Part shown: piece by piece, positions 25,619-35,214 of the stretch
Numbering within the stretch: position 1 is the first letter of the stretch
Layout of the letters: each line of letters starts with the position of its first letter
NCBI RefSeq assembly: GCF_003413745.1
Contig: NZ_QVID01000001.1
Location: forward strand, 1,178,001 to 1,242,000
Direction of reading: 5' to 3'
DNA length: 64,000 nt
From: Marixanthomonas ophiurae
Lineage (GTDB): Bacteria > Bacteroidota > Bacteroidia > Flavobacteriales > Flavobacteriaceae
Notes under the pieces: generated by a model
The model's database searches: none
What the model saw: the letters and a program-made list of their open reading frames with translations, nothing else
What the model was told of the DNA's origin: nothing
Translations under genes and position numbers: made by a program

Positions 25619-27427
25619 TTAGTTTCCTGAAAAATCAATTAATTTTCTACGATAAGCTGTAAGCAATTTGGATTTTGAAATAAAGCCGTAATATTTTCCC
25701 TTATTAATTACAGGTAAATTCCACGCGCCACTGGCTTCAAACTTTTTCATTATTTCTTGCATGGTATCTTCTTTGTAAAAAATTAATGAGGGCGCACTTT
25801 CCATTAAATCTTTTGCCGTAATCTTATCATATAACTTTTGATCGAACATGATTTTACGAAGATCATTCAGTAAAATGATTCCTAAAAAAGTATTGTCTTT
25901 ATCTACTACTGGGTAAATATTCCTGTTTGATTTTGCGACTGCGTGATCCAAAATTTCGCGTAGCTTCATCTCTGGCGTAATACTTATAAAGTTTTGTTCT
26001 ATAACTTTATCAAGTTCCATTAAAAGCAATGCATTTTTATCTCGATTATAGGTTAACAAAGAATCTCTTTTTGCAAGTTCGTGGGTGTAAATGGTATGTT
26101 CCATTCCTTTTTTGGTGATCATATACGATATAGCAACGGTAATCATTAAAGGTACAAAAAGCTCATAACCTCCAGTAATTTCAGCAATCAAGAAAATAGC
26201 GGTCAAGGGAGCATTTATTACCCCAGCTATTAAACCTGCCATACCAATTAGTGTGAAATTTGTTTCTGAAACATAAAAATCCAGGCCAATGTTATTAATC
26301 ACTTTGGCAATTACGTTTCCTAAAGCACTCCCCATAACCATAGTAGGAATAATTACTCCTCCTACACCACCAGCAGCGAATGTAGTTGTCATGGCGATTG
26401 CTTTGAAAACTGTAATTCCGAATAACAATGCAATAACAATCCAAATATTATCAGTGGCATCACCAAATGGAGTGTTCCCTAGAGCGTGCAGATGATTTCC
26501 CTCTAATAAATCTGTGATAAAACTTAAACCCTCACCATATAAGGGTGGGATAAAATAAAGCATAGTACCAATGGCGAGCCCTCCTACCAAAAGCTTTAAA
26601 AAACGTGATTTTATATGATCGAAAAAACCATATATGGCAAAATATATTTTTGTGAAATAGATAGATGCAAGCCCGGTTCCGATACCTAATAGTATATAAA
26701 ATAGCGTGTCTTTAATAACAAATTTATCTGATGCTTGTATGTTGAAAAGCAATTCATCTCCCAAAAAAAAGTAAGATGTTAAAACTGACGAGATAGATGC
26801 TATCAGTAACGGTAACAAGGAAGCAAAAGTTAAGTCTAAACTAAAAACTTCTACCGCAAAAACAATAGCTGCAATAGGCGATTTAAACATAGACGCCATT
26901 ACACCCGAGGTTGCACAGGCAATTAATAATGTTCTAGTTTTTTTATCGACGTGCAATATCCTGCCCAAATTTGAACTTATTGCCGAACCAGATGTAATTG
27001 CAGGGCCTAATAACCCCACCGAACCACCAAACCCAACTGTTAACGGTGCCATAATTAAAGGTTGGTATATTAAGCGATACGATAACAATCCTTTTTGACG
27101 CAATAAAGAATAAAGCAATGAAGGGATGGAACGTTTAATAAATGAAGGGACAGAGGGTTTCAACTCTTTTACTAAAACGTATTTCTTCAGCAGATATACT
27201 AGTAACAGCCCTACAAAAGGTAAAACAAAATATATATGGTTTTCAGTAATTATAAGAGCGTGCTCAAAAAAAGACTGAATTGTAAAGGTTATATTTTTTA
27301 ATGATAATGATACAATACCTGCTAATAAGCCTACTAAAGCACTTAAAACAAGTACAAAGTTTTTTTGGGAAATATGTTTATATCTCCACTTTAAAAATTT
27401 GGACAGAAACGTTTTAGACTCTGGCAT
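25619..27427 (-). CDS. ClC-family chloride channel/transporter with C-terminal CBS pair
   Basis: 602 aa. About ten membrane helices to residue 440 are followed by two CBS domains at roughly 470-590. The C-terminal selectivity motif is recognisable as GGVGGVIIPTMVMGSALG. The motif normally GxEGP or GLEAP, which carries the gating/proton glutamate, reads G138-L-L140-G-P142: leucine at the Glu position (codon at 27010-27008, tta). The GSGIP motif is also degenerate (KPSVP). Loss of this Glu uncouples proton exchange in studied ClCs, so passive anion conduction is likely. The CBS pair may sense nucleotides. Family call firm; transport mode inferred. Confidence 0.9.
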   Translation of the reverse strand: MPESKTFLSKFLKWRYKHISQKNFVLVLSALVGLLAGIVSLSLKNITFTIQSFFEHALIITENHIYFVLPFVGLLLVYLLKKYVLVKELKPSVPSFIKRSIPSLLYSLLRQKGLLSYRLIYQPLIMAPLTVGFGGSVGLLGPAITSGSAISSNLGRILHVDKKTRTLLIACATSGVMASMFKSPIAAIVFAVEVFSLDLTFASLLPLLIASISSVLTSYFFLGDELLFNIQASDKFVIKDTLFYILLGIGTGLASIYFTKIYFAIYGFFDHIKSRFLKLLVGGLAIGTMLYFIPPLYGEGLSFITDLLEGNHLHALGNTPFGDATDNIWIVIALLFGITVFKAIAMTTTFAAGGVGGVIIPTMVMGSALGNVIAKVINNIGLDFYVSETNFTLIGMAGLIAGVINAPLTAIFLIAEITGGYELFVPLMITVAISYMITKKGMEHTIYTHELAKRDSLLTYNRDKNALLLMELDKVIEQNFISITPEMKLREILDHAVAKSNRNIYPVVDKDNTFLGIILLNDLRKIMFDQKLYDKITAKDLMESAPSLIFYKEDTMQEIMKKFEASGAWNLPVINKGKYYGFISKSKLLTAYRRKLIDFSGN

Positions 27428-27529
27428 TGTATAAAGATATAAATAAAGAGTTGGTATATACTTGTTATTGTTTTTTAGCTATAAGTATAGAGTACAAAAA
27501 AGTATTTTAAATCACGACTATTTACGTAG

Positions 27530-28372
27530 TTAGTTTTTCAATTCATTTAGTAATTCTGTAAAATTTTCTGAGTACAGTTGACGTAGGGTTTCAACATAAT
27601 GTCTATTGTTATGACTACCTGTATTATAATCCTCAATAGCATTATTTGTTAAAGCTAATGCTTCTTCGTTTTTACCTCTAGCTTTTAAAATATGCGCCTT
27701 GTAATATTTTGCATCGGCAGAGCGATTATTGTTATAAAGCAATACTTTATCAAAATCTGCTAGTGCTTTTTCAACGTCATTGCTTTCGTAATATGCAATG
27801 CCTCTGTATAAAAAAGCAGTTGGTTCTACCCAATCTTCACCATATTTTTCGGTTTCTGTATGAATGTTTTTATTAAAATATTTAATAGAATTTTCGTGAT
27901 CTTTTAACCCTAAATAGGCAATACCACGCCAATAATCTACACTGTGACCTTGGGGTGCATCAATAAAATTCGGTGTTAAGGTGTCACTTGCGTTAAAATC
28001 TGCAATGGCTTTTTTATAATCTCGGTAAAACCATAAATAGTTATACCCTCGATAGGGTTGCCAAATAACAGGGTCGCAGGCAACAGCCTTGTCTATTTGT
28101 AGCTTCCATTTATCGGGCATTCCTCTTTTTAAATAAGCGATTGAAAGTTCACGAACAGCATCACAATTATTGGGGTCAATTTCAATAGCTTTTTCTATAC
28201 GGGTCATACTTTTAGGTGAACCTTGAAAAAGATGACTTCCACCTTCAAATACCTTTTTGGAAAGTGCTGTGCGTTCTTCTTTGGAAAGTATTGAGTAATC
28301 ATCACTATTAGCGCACGAAAACAATAATACAACACAAAATAAACTAAGGTAATATTTCAAGTAGTTCCCCAT
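27530..28372 (-). CDS. Tetratricopeptide repeat lipoprotein
   Basis: 280 aa from the ATG at 28372 (MGNYLKYYLSLFCVVLLFSC), which gives a clean lipoprotein signal peptide with Cys20. The open frame extends 18 codons upstream, but those residues would precede the signal. It contains at least four TPR-like units, for example ALADFDKVLLYNNNRSADAKYYKAHILKARG and KAIADFNASD. TPRs usually mediate protein contacts. Its start overlaps the end of the preceding gene (28344-28904) by 29 bp, so the two are translationally linked. The specific role is unknown. Confidence 0.75.
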   Translation of the reverse strand: MGNYLKYYLSLFCVVLLFSCANSDDYSILSKEERTALSKKVFEGGSHLFQGSPKSMTRIEKAIEIDPNNCDAVRELSIAYLKRGMPDKWKLQIDKAVACDPVIWQPYRGYNYLWFYRDYKKAIADFNASDTLTPNFIDAPQGHSVDYWRGIAYLGLKDHENSIKYFNKNIHTETEKYGEDWVEPTAFLYRGIAYYESNDVEKALADFDKVLLYNNNRSADAKYYKAHILKARGKNEEALALTNNAIEDYNTGSHNNRHYVETLRQLYSENFTELLNELKN

Positions 28373-28904
28373 TTTCAATTTTATAAAGCACATACATATA
28401 GTGATTGTAAGCGTTGCCGTCTTCATCTTTCATATATCCTACTTGCCAATTTTCTTTTCTAACGGTCAGTTTTAATAGTTGCTGAACCATATCGTCATTC
28501 ATAGTAATAGGTTGCATTTCTTGGTTTAACTCTGAAACAGCTACATTTCCAGTTTCTCCATTACAATTTATATGAAAACGGAATATTAAAAAACCACTAT
28601 CGGTATAAGAATCATTTGTATAATGCTCTTGAATATAGTTTCTAAAAGCATACTTACCTCCTTTATATATTTTAGGCTGCGAACTAGAATGAATTCCTGC
28701 AATTCCAATGTCACAAAGTTTAAAATTTTCAGTTAATAAAGCCTTTTCAGGATTTATATAGCCAATATGATTTGAGTATTTTTCTTCATCAACAGGAAAT
28801 TTACCATAGTATTTGTAATAGACATAGCCGACTAAAACACCACCTATAACAACAAGTGACCCAATTATAATTGCTAAAACCTTAAAGGTCTTTTTCCAAT
28901 TCAT
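28344..28904 (-). CDS. Hypothetical membrane-anchored protein with TonB-C-like region
   Basis: 186 aa with one N-terminal membrane helix (VLAIIIGSLVVIGGVLVGYVYY, about residues 9-30) and a periplasmic domain. The segment FLIFRFHINCNGETGNVAVSEL followed by VQQLLKLT..WQVGYM has a strand-helix pattern reminiscent of the TonB C-terminal domain found alone in many flavobacterial proteins; this is a weak resemblance. It lies 1 bp after aspS on the same strand and overlaps the TPR lipoprotein gene, so aspS, this gene and the TPR gene may be one transcript. The function is unknown. Confidence 0.7.
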   Translation of the reverse strand: MNWKKTFKVLAIIIGSLVVIGGVLVGYVYYKYYGKFPVDEEKYSNHIGYINPEKALLTENFKLCDIGIAGIHSSSQPKIYKGGKYAFRNYIQEHYTNDSYTDSGFLIFRFHINCNGETGNVAVSELNQEMQPITMNDDMVQQLLKLTVRKENWQVGYMKDEDGNAYNHYMYVLYKIENGELLEILP

Positions 28905-28905
28905 C

Positions 28906-30660
28906 TTACGGTTTAAGCGTGATCGCTAAATTAAGTTCTTTAAGCTGTTCTTTGTCAATTGCTGCAGGAGCATCTATCATAACATCGCGTCCAGCATTGT
29001 TTTTAGGGAAAGCAATAAAATCTCGGATGGTTTCTTGACCACCTAAAATAGCGACTAATCTGTCTAAGCCAAAAGCAAGGCCACCGTGTGGAGGTGCTCC
29101 GTATTGAAATGCGTCCATTAAAAAGCCAAATTGAGCTTTTGCTTCTTCAGGTGTAAAGCCTAAATAATCAAACATTTTTGACTGTGTTTCTTTATCGTGA
29201 ATACGAATAGAACCACCGCCAATTTCATTTCCATTAAGGACCAAATCGTAGGCGTTGGCTTTTACAGCACCTGGGTTGGTGTTTAGTAATTCCATTTGGC
29301 CGGGTTTTGGAGACGTGAAGGGGTGGTGCATCGCGTGGTAACGCTCTGTTTCTTCATCCCATTCTAGTAATGGAAAATCGATAACCCATAAAGGGGCAAA
29401 CTCATCGGCCTTTCTTAGCTCTAAACGTTCTGCCATTTCCATGCGCAGAGCACTTAATTGCGAACGCGTTTTATTAGTTTCACCAGAGAGTACACAGATT
29501 AAATCGCCTGCTTTGGCTCCTGTAGTCTCAGCCCATTTGGCTAAGTCGTCTTGGTCGTAAAATTTATCTACGGAAGATTTATAACTTCCGTCGTCATTAC
29601 AACGCACGTAAACCATTCCTAAAGCACCTACTTGTGGTCGCTTTACCCAATCTATTAATTTATCAATTTCCTTTCGAGAATAACTGTTTCCGCCGGGAAC
29701 GGCAATTCCGGCGACTAATTCAGCTGTATTAAACACCTTAAAATCTTTATGTTGCACTACTGTGTTTAACTCTCCAAACTCCATCCCAAAACGGATATCA
29801 GGTTTGTCATTTCCGTATCGTTGCATGGCTTCATCATAAGTCATTCTTGGGAAATCGCCAATTTCAACATTGTTAATTTTTTTCAGCAAATGGCGTGTTA
29901 ACCCTTCAAAAATATTTAAGATATCTTCTTGTTCTACGAAAGCCATTTCGCAGTCAATTTGAGTAAACTCTGGTTGGCGATCGGCACGAAGATCTTCATC
30001 ACGAAAACACTTTACTATTTGGAAATATTTATCCATTCCGCCAACCATAAGCAATTGCTTAAAGGTTTGTGGTGATTGTGGCAAGGCGTAGAATTGACCT
30101 TCATTCATTCGGCTAGGCACGACAAAATCGCGAGCGCCTTCAGGTGTTGATTTAATAAGGTAGGGTGTTTCAACCTCAACAAAATCTTTTTCCGAAAGAT
30201 AATTTCGCACCGCCATAGTTACTTTATGACGAAAAACCAGATTGTTGCGTACTGGATTTCGGCGAATGTCGAGGTAGCGATACTTCATACGTAAATCCTC
30301 TCCGCCATCGGTTTTGTCTTCAATGGTAAAAGGGGGTGTTAGTGAGGTGTTTAAAACAGAAATTTCAGAAACTAATATTTCCACATCGCCAGTTGGCATA
30401 TTTGGATTTTTAGATTCACGCTCAATTACGGTTCCAGTAACTTGGATAACAAACTCTCTTCCTACTTTTGAAGCTTTGTCCATCACTTTTTTAGGAGTTC
30501 GTTCTTCATCAAATATTAGTTGGGTAATTCCATATCGATCTCTCAAATCTACCCAGACCATAAACCCTTTATCCCGAATTTTTTGAACCCAACCTGATAG
30601 GGTTACTTCGGTATTAATATTTTTAGCTCTTAACTCGCCGTTGTTGTGCGTTCTATACAT
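28906..30660 (-). CDS. aspS: Aspartyl-tRNA synthetase
   Basis: 584 aa from ATG 30660 ([11 protein letters not shown]), the family's usual first residues. The frame continues to an ATG at 30681, but that codon lies on the -7 box. Class II synthetase: an OB-fold anticodon-binding domain ([21 protein letters not shown]), motif 2 ([19 protein letters not shown]), a GAD insertion at about 280-400, and motif 3 ([13 protein letters not shown]). It charges tRNA-Asp; whether it is discriminating cannot be told here. Confidence 0.97.
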   Translation of the reverse strand: MYRTHNNGELRAKNINTEVTLSGWVQKIRDKGFMVWVDLRDRYGITQLIFDEERTPKKVMDKASKVGREFVIQVTGTVIERESKNPNMPTGDVEILVSEISVLNTSLTPPFTIEDKTDGGEDLRMKYRYLDIRRNPVRNNLVFRHKVTMAVRNYLSEKDFVEVETPYLIKSTPEGARDFVVPSRMNEGQFYALPQSPQTFKQLLMVGGMDKYFQIVKCFRDEDLRADRQPEFTQIDCEMAFVEQEDILNIFEGLTRHLLKKINNVEIGDFPRMTYDEAMQRYGNDKPDIRFGMEFGELNTVVQHKDFKVFNTAELVAGIAVPGGNSYSRKEIDKLIDWVKRPQVGALGMVYVRCNDDGSYKSSVDKFYDQDDLAKWAETTGAKAGDLICVLSGETNKTRSQLSALRMEMAERLELRKADEFAPLWVIDFPLLEWDEETERYHAMHHPFTSPKPGQMELLNTNPGAVKANAYDLVLNGNEIGGGSIRIHDKETQSKMFDYLGFTPEEAKAQFGFLMDAFQYGAPPHGGLAFGLDRLVAILGGQETIRDFIAFPKNNAGRDVMIDAPAAIDKEQLKELNLAITLKP

Positions 30661-30678
30661 GTTCAGAAAATTGAATTG

Positions 30679-30686
30679 CAAATTTA
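30679..30686 (-). promoter_or_regulatory. -7 promoter box of aspS
   Basis: TAAATTTG on the minus strand matches TAnnTTTG. Transcription would begin near 30673, leaving a leader of about 13 nt to the ATG at 30660 and excluding the ATG at 30681. Confidence 0.5.
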
Positions 30687-30835
30687 ATAAGATAAAGAAA
30701 CTTGAGAAGATTTATCTAAGAATATTTAAAATCATTGTTGACGGTTAATAATAATGTGTATAAATAACTAAGTTAATGATAATTTGTTAATAAATGTTTA
30801 GTAAATTCGAGGTATTAACAATAAAACACATAATT

Positions 30836-33793
30836 ATGAAACAAAACAACTTTAGTCACAGGTACCTCCTGTTCTTAATTTTACTATTACCGTTTTTTGC
30901 CTTTTCGCAAACAACTTTAACGGGAACAGTGATTGGTGAAGCAGGAGAAACCGTCCCCTTTGTCAATGTAATTGAAAAAGGGACAAGTAATGGAACAACG
31001 ACTGATGTAGATGGTAAATTTACCATTGATGTTGGTGAAGTGCCGGTAGTTTTAGTCTTTTCTTCTCTAGGTTTTGAAAGCCAAGAATTTCGGGCTATTA
31101 ATAGAAATCCTATAAATATAACGTTAGGAGAATCTGCTCAGGCATTAGAAGAAGTAGTTGTAACCGGTTTAGCAACATCGGTTAAACGAACAAATTCTGC
31201 AAATGCCGTAGCATCACTTTCCGCAGAGCAAATTACAGGAACAACGCCTCCGCCAACATTAGATGGAGCTTTATATGGTAAATTTCCTGGTGCTGTTGTA
31301 AATGCAAACTCAGGTGCTCCTGGAGGAGGGCTTTCTGTTAAATTAAGAGGAGCAACTTCCATTCAGGGAAATACACAGCCTCTTTATATTATTGATGGGG
31401 TGTATGTAGATAACTCTTCCATAGCAGCAGGGTTAAATACTGTTTCTGCCGCCTCTGCGGGTGGTAGTGCTTCCAATCAAGATAACCCAACCAATCGTAT
31501 TGCGGATATAAACCCAGAAGATATTGCTAATATTGAAATATTAAAAGGAGCTTCAGCAGCTGCAATTTATGGATCGCGAGCTGCCGCAGGGGTAGTTATT
31601 ATTACCACTAAAAGAGGTAAGGCTGGTGAAACAAAATTTAGGTTTTCACAAACAACTGGTTGGAGTGAAGCTATTAACTTGCTAGGGGTTCGTGATTATA
31701 CTGAAGAACGCGTTCTAGAAAGTTTTGGAGAGGCAGACCTTATAGCATACAGAGCTGCACGAGATGCTGGAAGATTAGTTGACTATGAAGATGAAATTTT
31801 TGGTGAAAAAGGTATTATCAGTATTACCAATTTTAATATGAGCGGTGGTAGTGAAAAAACTAAATTTTTTGCTGGTGTAACTCATAATAATGAAAAAGGA
31901 ATTGTATTAAATACTGGATATGAAAAAACATCATTACGGTTAAATTTAGACCATAATCCAGAGGACTTTTTGAAATTTACATTGAGTTCTAATTATATCT
32001 ACTCCTCATCCGACCGTGGATTTTTTAATAACGATAACTCAGGAACAACAATTGGTATTGCTTTAACTAGAACGAGACCTTGGGATCAATTATTTCCAAA
32101 TGAAGATGGTATTTACCCAGATCATCCCAACAACGGATCCAATCCTTTGCAAACCCGTGATTTGGTTACAAATAGAGAGACAGTAAACCGTCTTATAATG
32201 GGGGGTACCGCAAACTTAGATATTTATAGGGCTGATAATTCTAACCTAGAATTAATCCTTAGAGGGGGTATTGACTTTTATGGTCAACAAAGTAGAGCTA
32301 TATTCCCAAAGGAGTTACAATTTCAGAAACTATCTAACGGAGGGTTAAATGGAGTTTCAGCTCAGGGTGATACTCAAAATAAAAACTATAACCTTTCTGC
32401 TTTTTTAGTACATAACTACTTTACAGATAGTGATATTAATTTTAGAACTCAGTTTGGTTTAACAAGAGAATATTTTAATCAAAACACAGAGCTTATAACA
32501 GCTACTGGTTTGGTTGCTTCAGAAACCAATGTGGATCAAGCAGCAAATACAGGTGTAAACCAGACAAGACTGTTGCAGGAAGACTCTGGTTTTTTTGCGC
32601 AAGAAGAGGTTAATTTTAAAGATATGTTTATTGCAACCGTGGGTGTTCGTGGTGATAAGTCGTCTAATAATGGAGATGCAAACGAGCTATTTTATTACCC
32701 AAAAGCATCGTTAGCTGTTAATTTAAATGAGTTTGATTTTTGGAATGAAGGATCTGCTTGGAATCAACTTAAACTACGCGCAGCGTATGGAGAAGCAGGT
32801 AACTTTCCGCCTTTTGGTGCGTTGTTTACATCTTATAATGCCTTTACTACAGATGGTATATTAGGAATAAGCCTTATTGGTGTAAGAGGAGATGCTAATT
32901 TAAAATCGGAACGTCAAAAAGAATTGGAATTTGGTACCGATATTGGATTTTTTAATGGCCGAGTTAATCTATCTGCCACGTATTATATTAAAACAATAGA
33001 TGACCTTATCTTACAAGCCAACTTAGAGCCGACTACAGGTTTTACTAGCCAATTTGTTAATGCAGGTAGCTTAGAGAATAAAGGTATTGAAATAGGTTTG
33101 AACACAACTCCTATACTAACAGATGATATACAATGGAACTTAGGTATCAACTTCTTTAAAAACCAATCTGAAGTTACTCAACTAGATGTTCCTGCGTTTA
33201 ATACTGGAGCGTTTGGCCCAAGTTTAGGTTCTTTTAGAATTGAAGAAGGACAAAGTGCTACACAAATAGTAGGGGCTTACCCTGAAGGATTACGGGTAAT
33301 TGGTGATGCAGAACCTGATTTTCAAATGGGTTTCAACAGTGATTTAAAATATAAAGACCTTCAATTTACTATGCTATGGCAATGGAAAAACGGAGGGGAT
33401 AACGTAAACCTTACTACTTTATTAACTGACCTTAACAGAACGAGTCATGATTATGACGATTTTGGAGCAGATCCATCTGGCGAATTACCAAATGGTGAGT
33501 ATAGACCAGGTGCACCACCAGAAGTACACGTTGAGGATGCTAGTTATGTGCGTTTACGTGAAGTAGGGTTGTACTATACCTTACAAAGCGAAGTTTTGGC
33601 GGGAATTCTAAACGGAAGTATAGATAGTATAAAGTTTGGTGTATCTGGTACCAATGTGCTTAACTTTTTCGATTACAATAGTTATGATCCTGAAGTATCA
33701 AACTTTGGTGGAGGCTCCATTTTTACAGGAGTTGATGTATTGCCTTTCCCATCGTCAAAAAGATTCTTATTTAATGTATCGGTTAACTTTTAA
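30836..33793 (+). CDS. SusC/RagA-family TonB-linked outer membrane protein
   Basis: 985 aa from ATG 30836 (MKQNNFSHRYLLFLILLLPFF..AFSQ signal); an upstream ATG at 30794 would precede the signal peptide. A CarboxypepD_reg-like domain (GTVIGEAGETVPFVNVIEKGT) is followed by the SusC-specific plug: LDGALYGKFPGAVVNANSGAPGGGLSVKLRGATSIQGNTQPLYIIDGVYVD and EILKGASAAAIYGSRAAAGVVIITTKRGK. The barrel ends FLFNVSVNF. With its SusD partner it imports large ligands (glycans, peptides or other) using TonB energy. The adjacent SusD gene starts 8 bp later. No glycan-degrading enzymes are near, so the ligand is unknown. Confidence 0.95.
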   Translation: MKQNNFSHRYLLFLILLLPFFAFSQTTLTGTVIGEAGETVPFVNVIEKGTSNGTTTDVDGKFTIDVGEVPVVLVFSSLGFESQEFRAINRNPINITLGESAQALEEVVVTGLATSVKRTNSANAVASLSAEQITGTTPPPTLDGALYGKFPGAVVNANSGAPGGGLSVKLRGATSIQGNTQPLYIIDGVYVDNSSIAAGLNTVSAASAGGSASNQDNPTNRIADINPEDIANIEILKGASAAAIYGSRAAAGVVIITTKRGKAGETKFRFSQTTGWSEAINLLGVRDYTEERVLESFGEADLIAYRAARDAGRLVDYEDEIFGEKGIISITNFNMSGGSEKTKFFAGVTHNNEKGIVLNTGYEKTSLRLNLDHNPEDFLKFTLSSNYIYSSSDRGFFNNDNSGTTIGIALTRTRPWDQLFPNEDGIYPDHPNNGSNPLQTRDLVTNRETVNRLIMGGTANLDIYRADNSNLELILRGGIDFYGQQSRAIFPKELQFQKLSNGGLNGVSAQGDTQNKNYNLSAFLVHNYFTDSDINFRTQFGLTREYFNQNTELITATGLVASETNVDQAANTGVNQTRLLQEDSGFFAQEEVNFKDMFIATVGVRGDKSSNNGDANELFYYPKASLAVNLNEFDFWNEGSAWNQLKLRAAYGEAGNFPPFGALFTSYNAFTTDGILGISLIGVRGDANLKSERQKELEFGTDIGFFNGRVNLSATYYIKTIDDLILQANLEPTTGFTSQFVNAGSLENKGIEIGLNTTPILTDDIQWNLGINFFKNQSEVTQLDVPAFNTGAFGPSLGSFRIEEGQSATQIVGAYPEGLRVIGDAEPDFQMGFNSDLKYKDLQFTMLWQWKNGGDNVNLTTLLTDLNRTSHDYDDFGADPSGELPNGEYRPGAPPEVHVEDASYVRLREVGLYYTLQSEVLAGILNGSIDSIKFGVSGTNVLNFFDYNSYDPEVSNFGGGSIFTGVDVLPFPSSKRFLFNVSVNF

Positions 33794-33801
33794 AAATAAA
33801 A

Positions 33802-35133
33802 ATGATGAAAAAATATATATTTAAAATATTATTTTTCACTTCGATAGTCGCAACCCTCGGTTCGTGCGAAGTAGAAGAATTTAATGATCTAAACAATGCG
33901 GAAGTAGATGTTTTTGAAGAAAACCTCACCCGTGGAGATTTACAGGATCTCGTTGGAGGTATTTTGTACAGTTCTAGGGTTCGTTTAGGAACTTATTATG
34001 ACGATTGTGGTGTTATTGGTCGTGAATACTATCGTTTCTCAGGTTCTGAGCCTCGATTTACAGGAGATTTATTAGGACGTGAAGGTCTTATCCTGGACAA
34101 CAATACCTTTTATATAACAGGTCCTTGGGGGGCTCGGTATAGAACGGTTAAAAATGCTAATTTAATTATTGGATTTATTGAAGGGCAAGATCTTTCGGCA
34201 CTATTTACAAGTGCTGAATTATCGGGGACAAAAGGGTTTCTAAAAACCTTTATTGCTTATGAACTGTTGTTAAATTTAAATCTTACCTATGATAATGGAA
34301 TCCGGCTTGATGTAGATGATGAAAATAACCTTGGGCCTTTTGTGTCTAGGTCTGCTGCGTTAACTGGAATTAGAGTTTTATTAGAAGAAGGCGCCAACGA
34401 TTTGGCAAATGGAGGAGCAGAATTCCCGTATATTTTATCTTCAGGGTTTGATGGGTTTGATACGCCAAGTAGCTTTTTACAAGTGAATAAAGCTATTTCA
34501 GCAAGAGTAGCTGCTTATCAAGGAGATTATCCGGCAGTGTTATCATTTTTAGATGATTCATTTTTATCATTGGACGGTTCGACTTTAAACACGGGAATTT
34601 TTTATAACTTTTCTTTAAATCAAACCGATATTATAAATCCATTGTTTCAAGCAATTGACGGTTTATCCTCAGCAAATGCACGAGTTGCTCAGCCCTCTTT
34701 TGTAACAGACGCAGAAGTCGATGACAATAGGTTAGAGAAGGTAGTAGAACTTGACGAGCCTTTAAGTCAAGATGATTTAGAAGGAAATTTTGCACTTTTT
34801 AGATATGAGACTAATATATCTGATATTCCAATTATTAGAAATGAGGAATTAATTTTATTGTATGCTGAAGCCAATATAAATATTAACTCAACTGAAACTG
34901 TAAATGCACTTAACATTATTAGATCAAGTGCAGAATTGGATCCATATACAGGACCTACAGATTCAGCTTCGTTAACAGATGAAATGTTAACCCAGAGAAG
35001 GTATTCGTTATTTGCTGAAGGACATCGCTGGATTGACATGAGAAGATTTGGGAGATTAGATGAACTTCCAACAGATAGACCAGAAGATGATGTGTTTTCT
35101 CAGTTTCCAATTCCATTAACAGAGAATCAGTAA
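33802..35133 (+). CDS. SusD/RagB-family surface lipoprotein
   Basis: 443 aa; tandem ATG codons at 33802 and 33805. The lipoprotein signal ends at LGSC (about Cys22), then EVEEFNDLNN. Typical SusD features are the N-terminal helical TPR-like core, LLLNLNLTYDNGIRLD, and the C-terminal RRYSLFAEGHRWIDMRRFGRLDELPTD..FSQFPIPLTENQ. It forms the lid on the SusC barrel. It is the last gene of the two-gene operon. Somewhat shorter than typical SusD (about 500 aa). Confidence 0.93.
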   Translation: MMKKYIFKILFFTSIVATLGSCEVEEFNDLNNAEVDVFEENLTRGDLQDLVGGILYSSRVRLGTYYDDCGVIGREYYRFSGSEPRFTGDLLGREGLILDNNTFYITGPWGARYRTVKNANLIIGFIEGQDLSALFTSAELSGTKGFLKTFIAYELLLNLNLTYDNGIRLDVDDENNLGPFVSRSAALTGIRVLLEEGANDLANGGAEFPYILSSGFDGFDTPSSFLQVNKAISARVAAYQGDYPAVLSFLDDSFLSLDGSTLNTGIFYNFSLNQTDIINPLFQAIDGLSSANARVAQPSFVTDAEVDDNRLEKVVELDEPLSQDDLEGNFALFRYETNISDIPIIRNEELILLYAEANININSTETVNALNIIRSSAELDPYTGPTDSASLTDEMLTQRRYSLFAEGHRWIDMRRFGRLDELPTDRPEDDVFSQFPIPLTENQ

Positions 35134-35157
35134 TAGAAAGTTATTTTCTAACTAATT

Positions 35158-35190
35158 AAAAAAACCCTTTCCGTTTGGAAAGGGTTTTTT
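35158..35190. terminator. Terminator between SusD and the RND efflux operon
   Basis: AAAACCCTTTCC (35161-35172) pairs with GGAAAGGGTTTT (35177-35188) around a GTTT loop. A runs before and T runs after make it effective on both strands. Confidence 0.92.
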
Positions 35191-35214
35191 AGTATTAAAT
35201 AAATTCTTGTTTAA

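Noticed and set aside
30836-35133. A polysaccharide utilisation locus
   Set aside because: Only SusC and SusD are present; there are no carbohydrate-active enzymes or regulators in the surrounding sequence.
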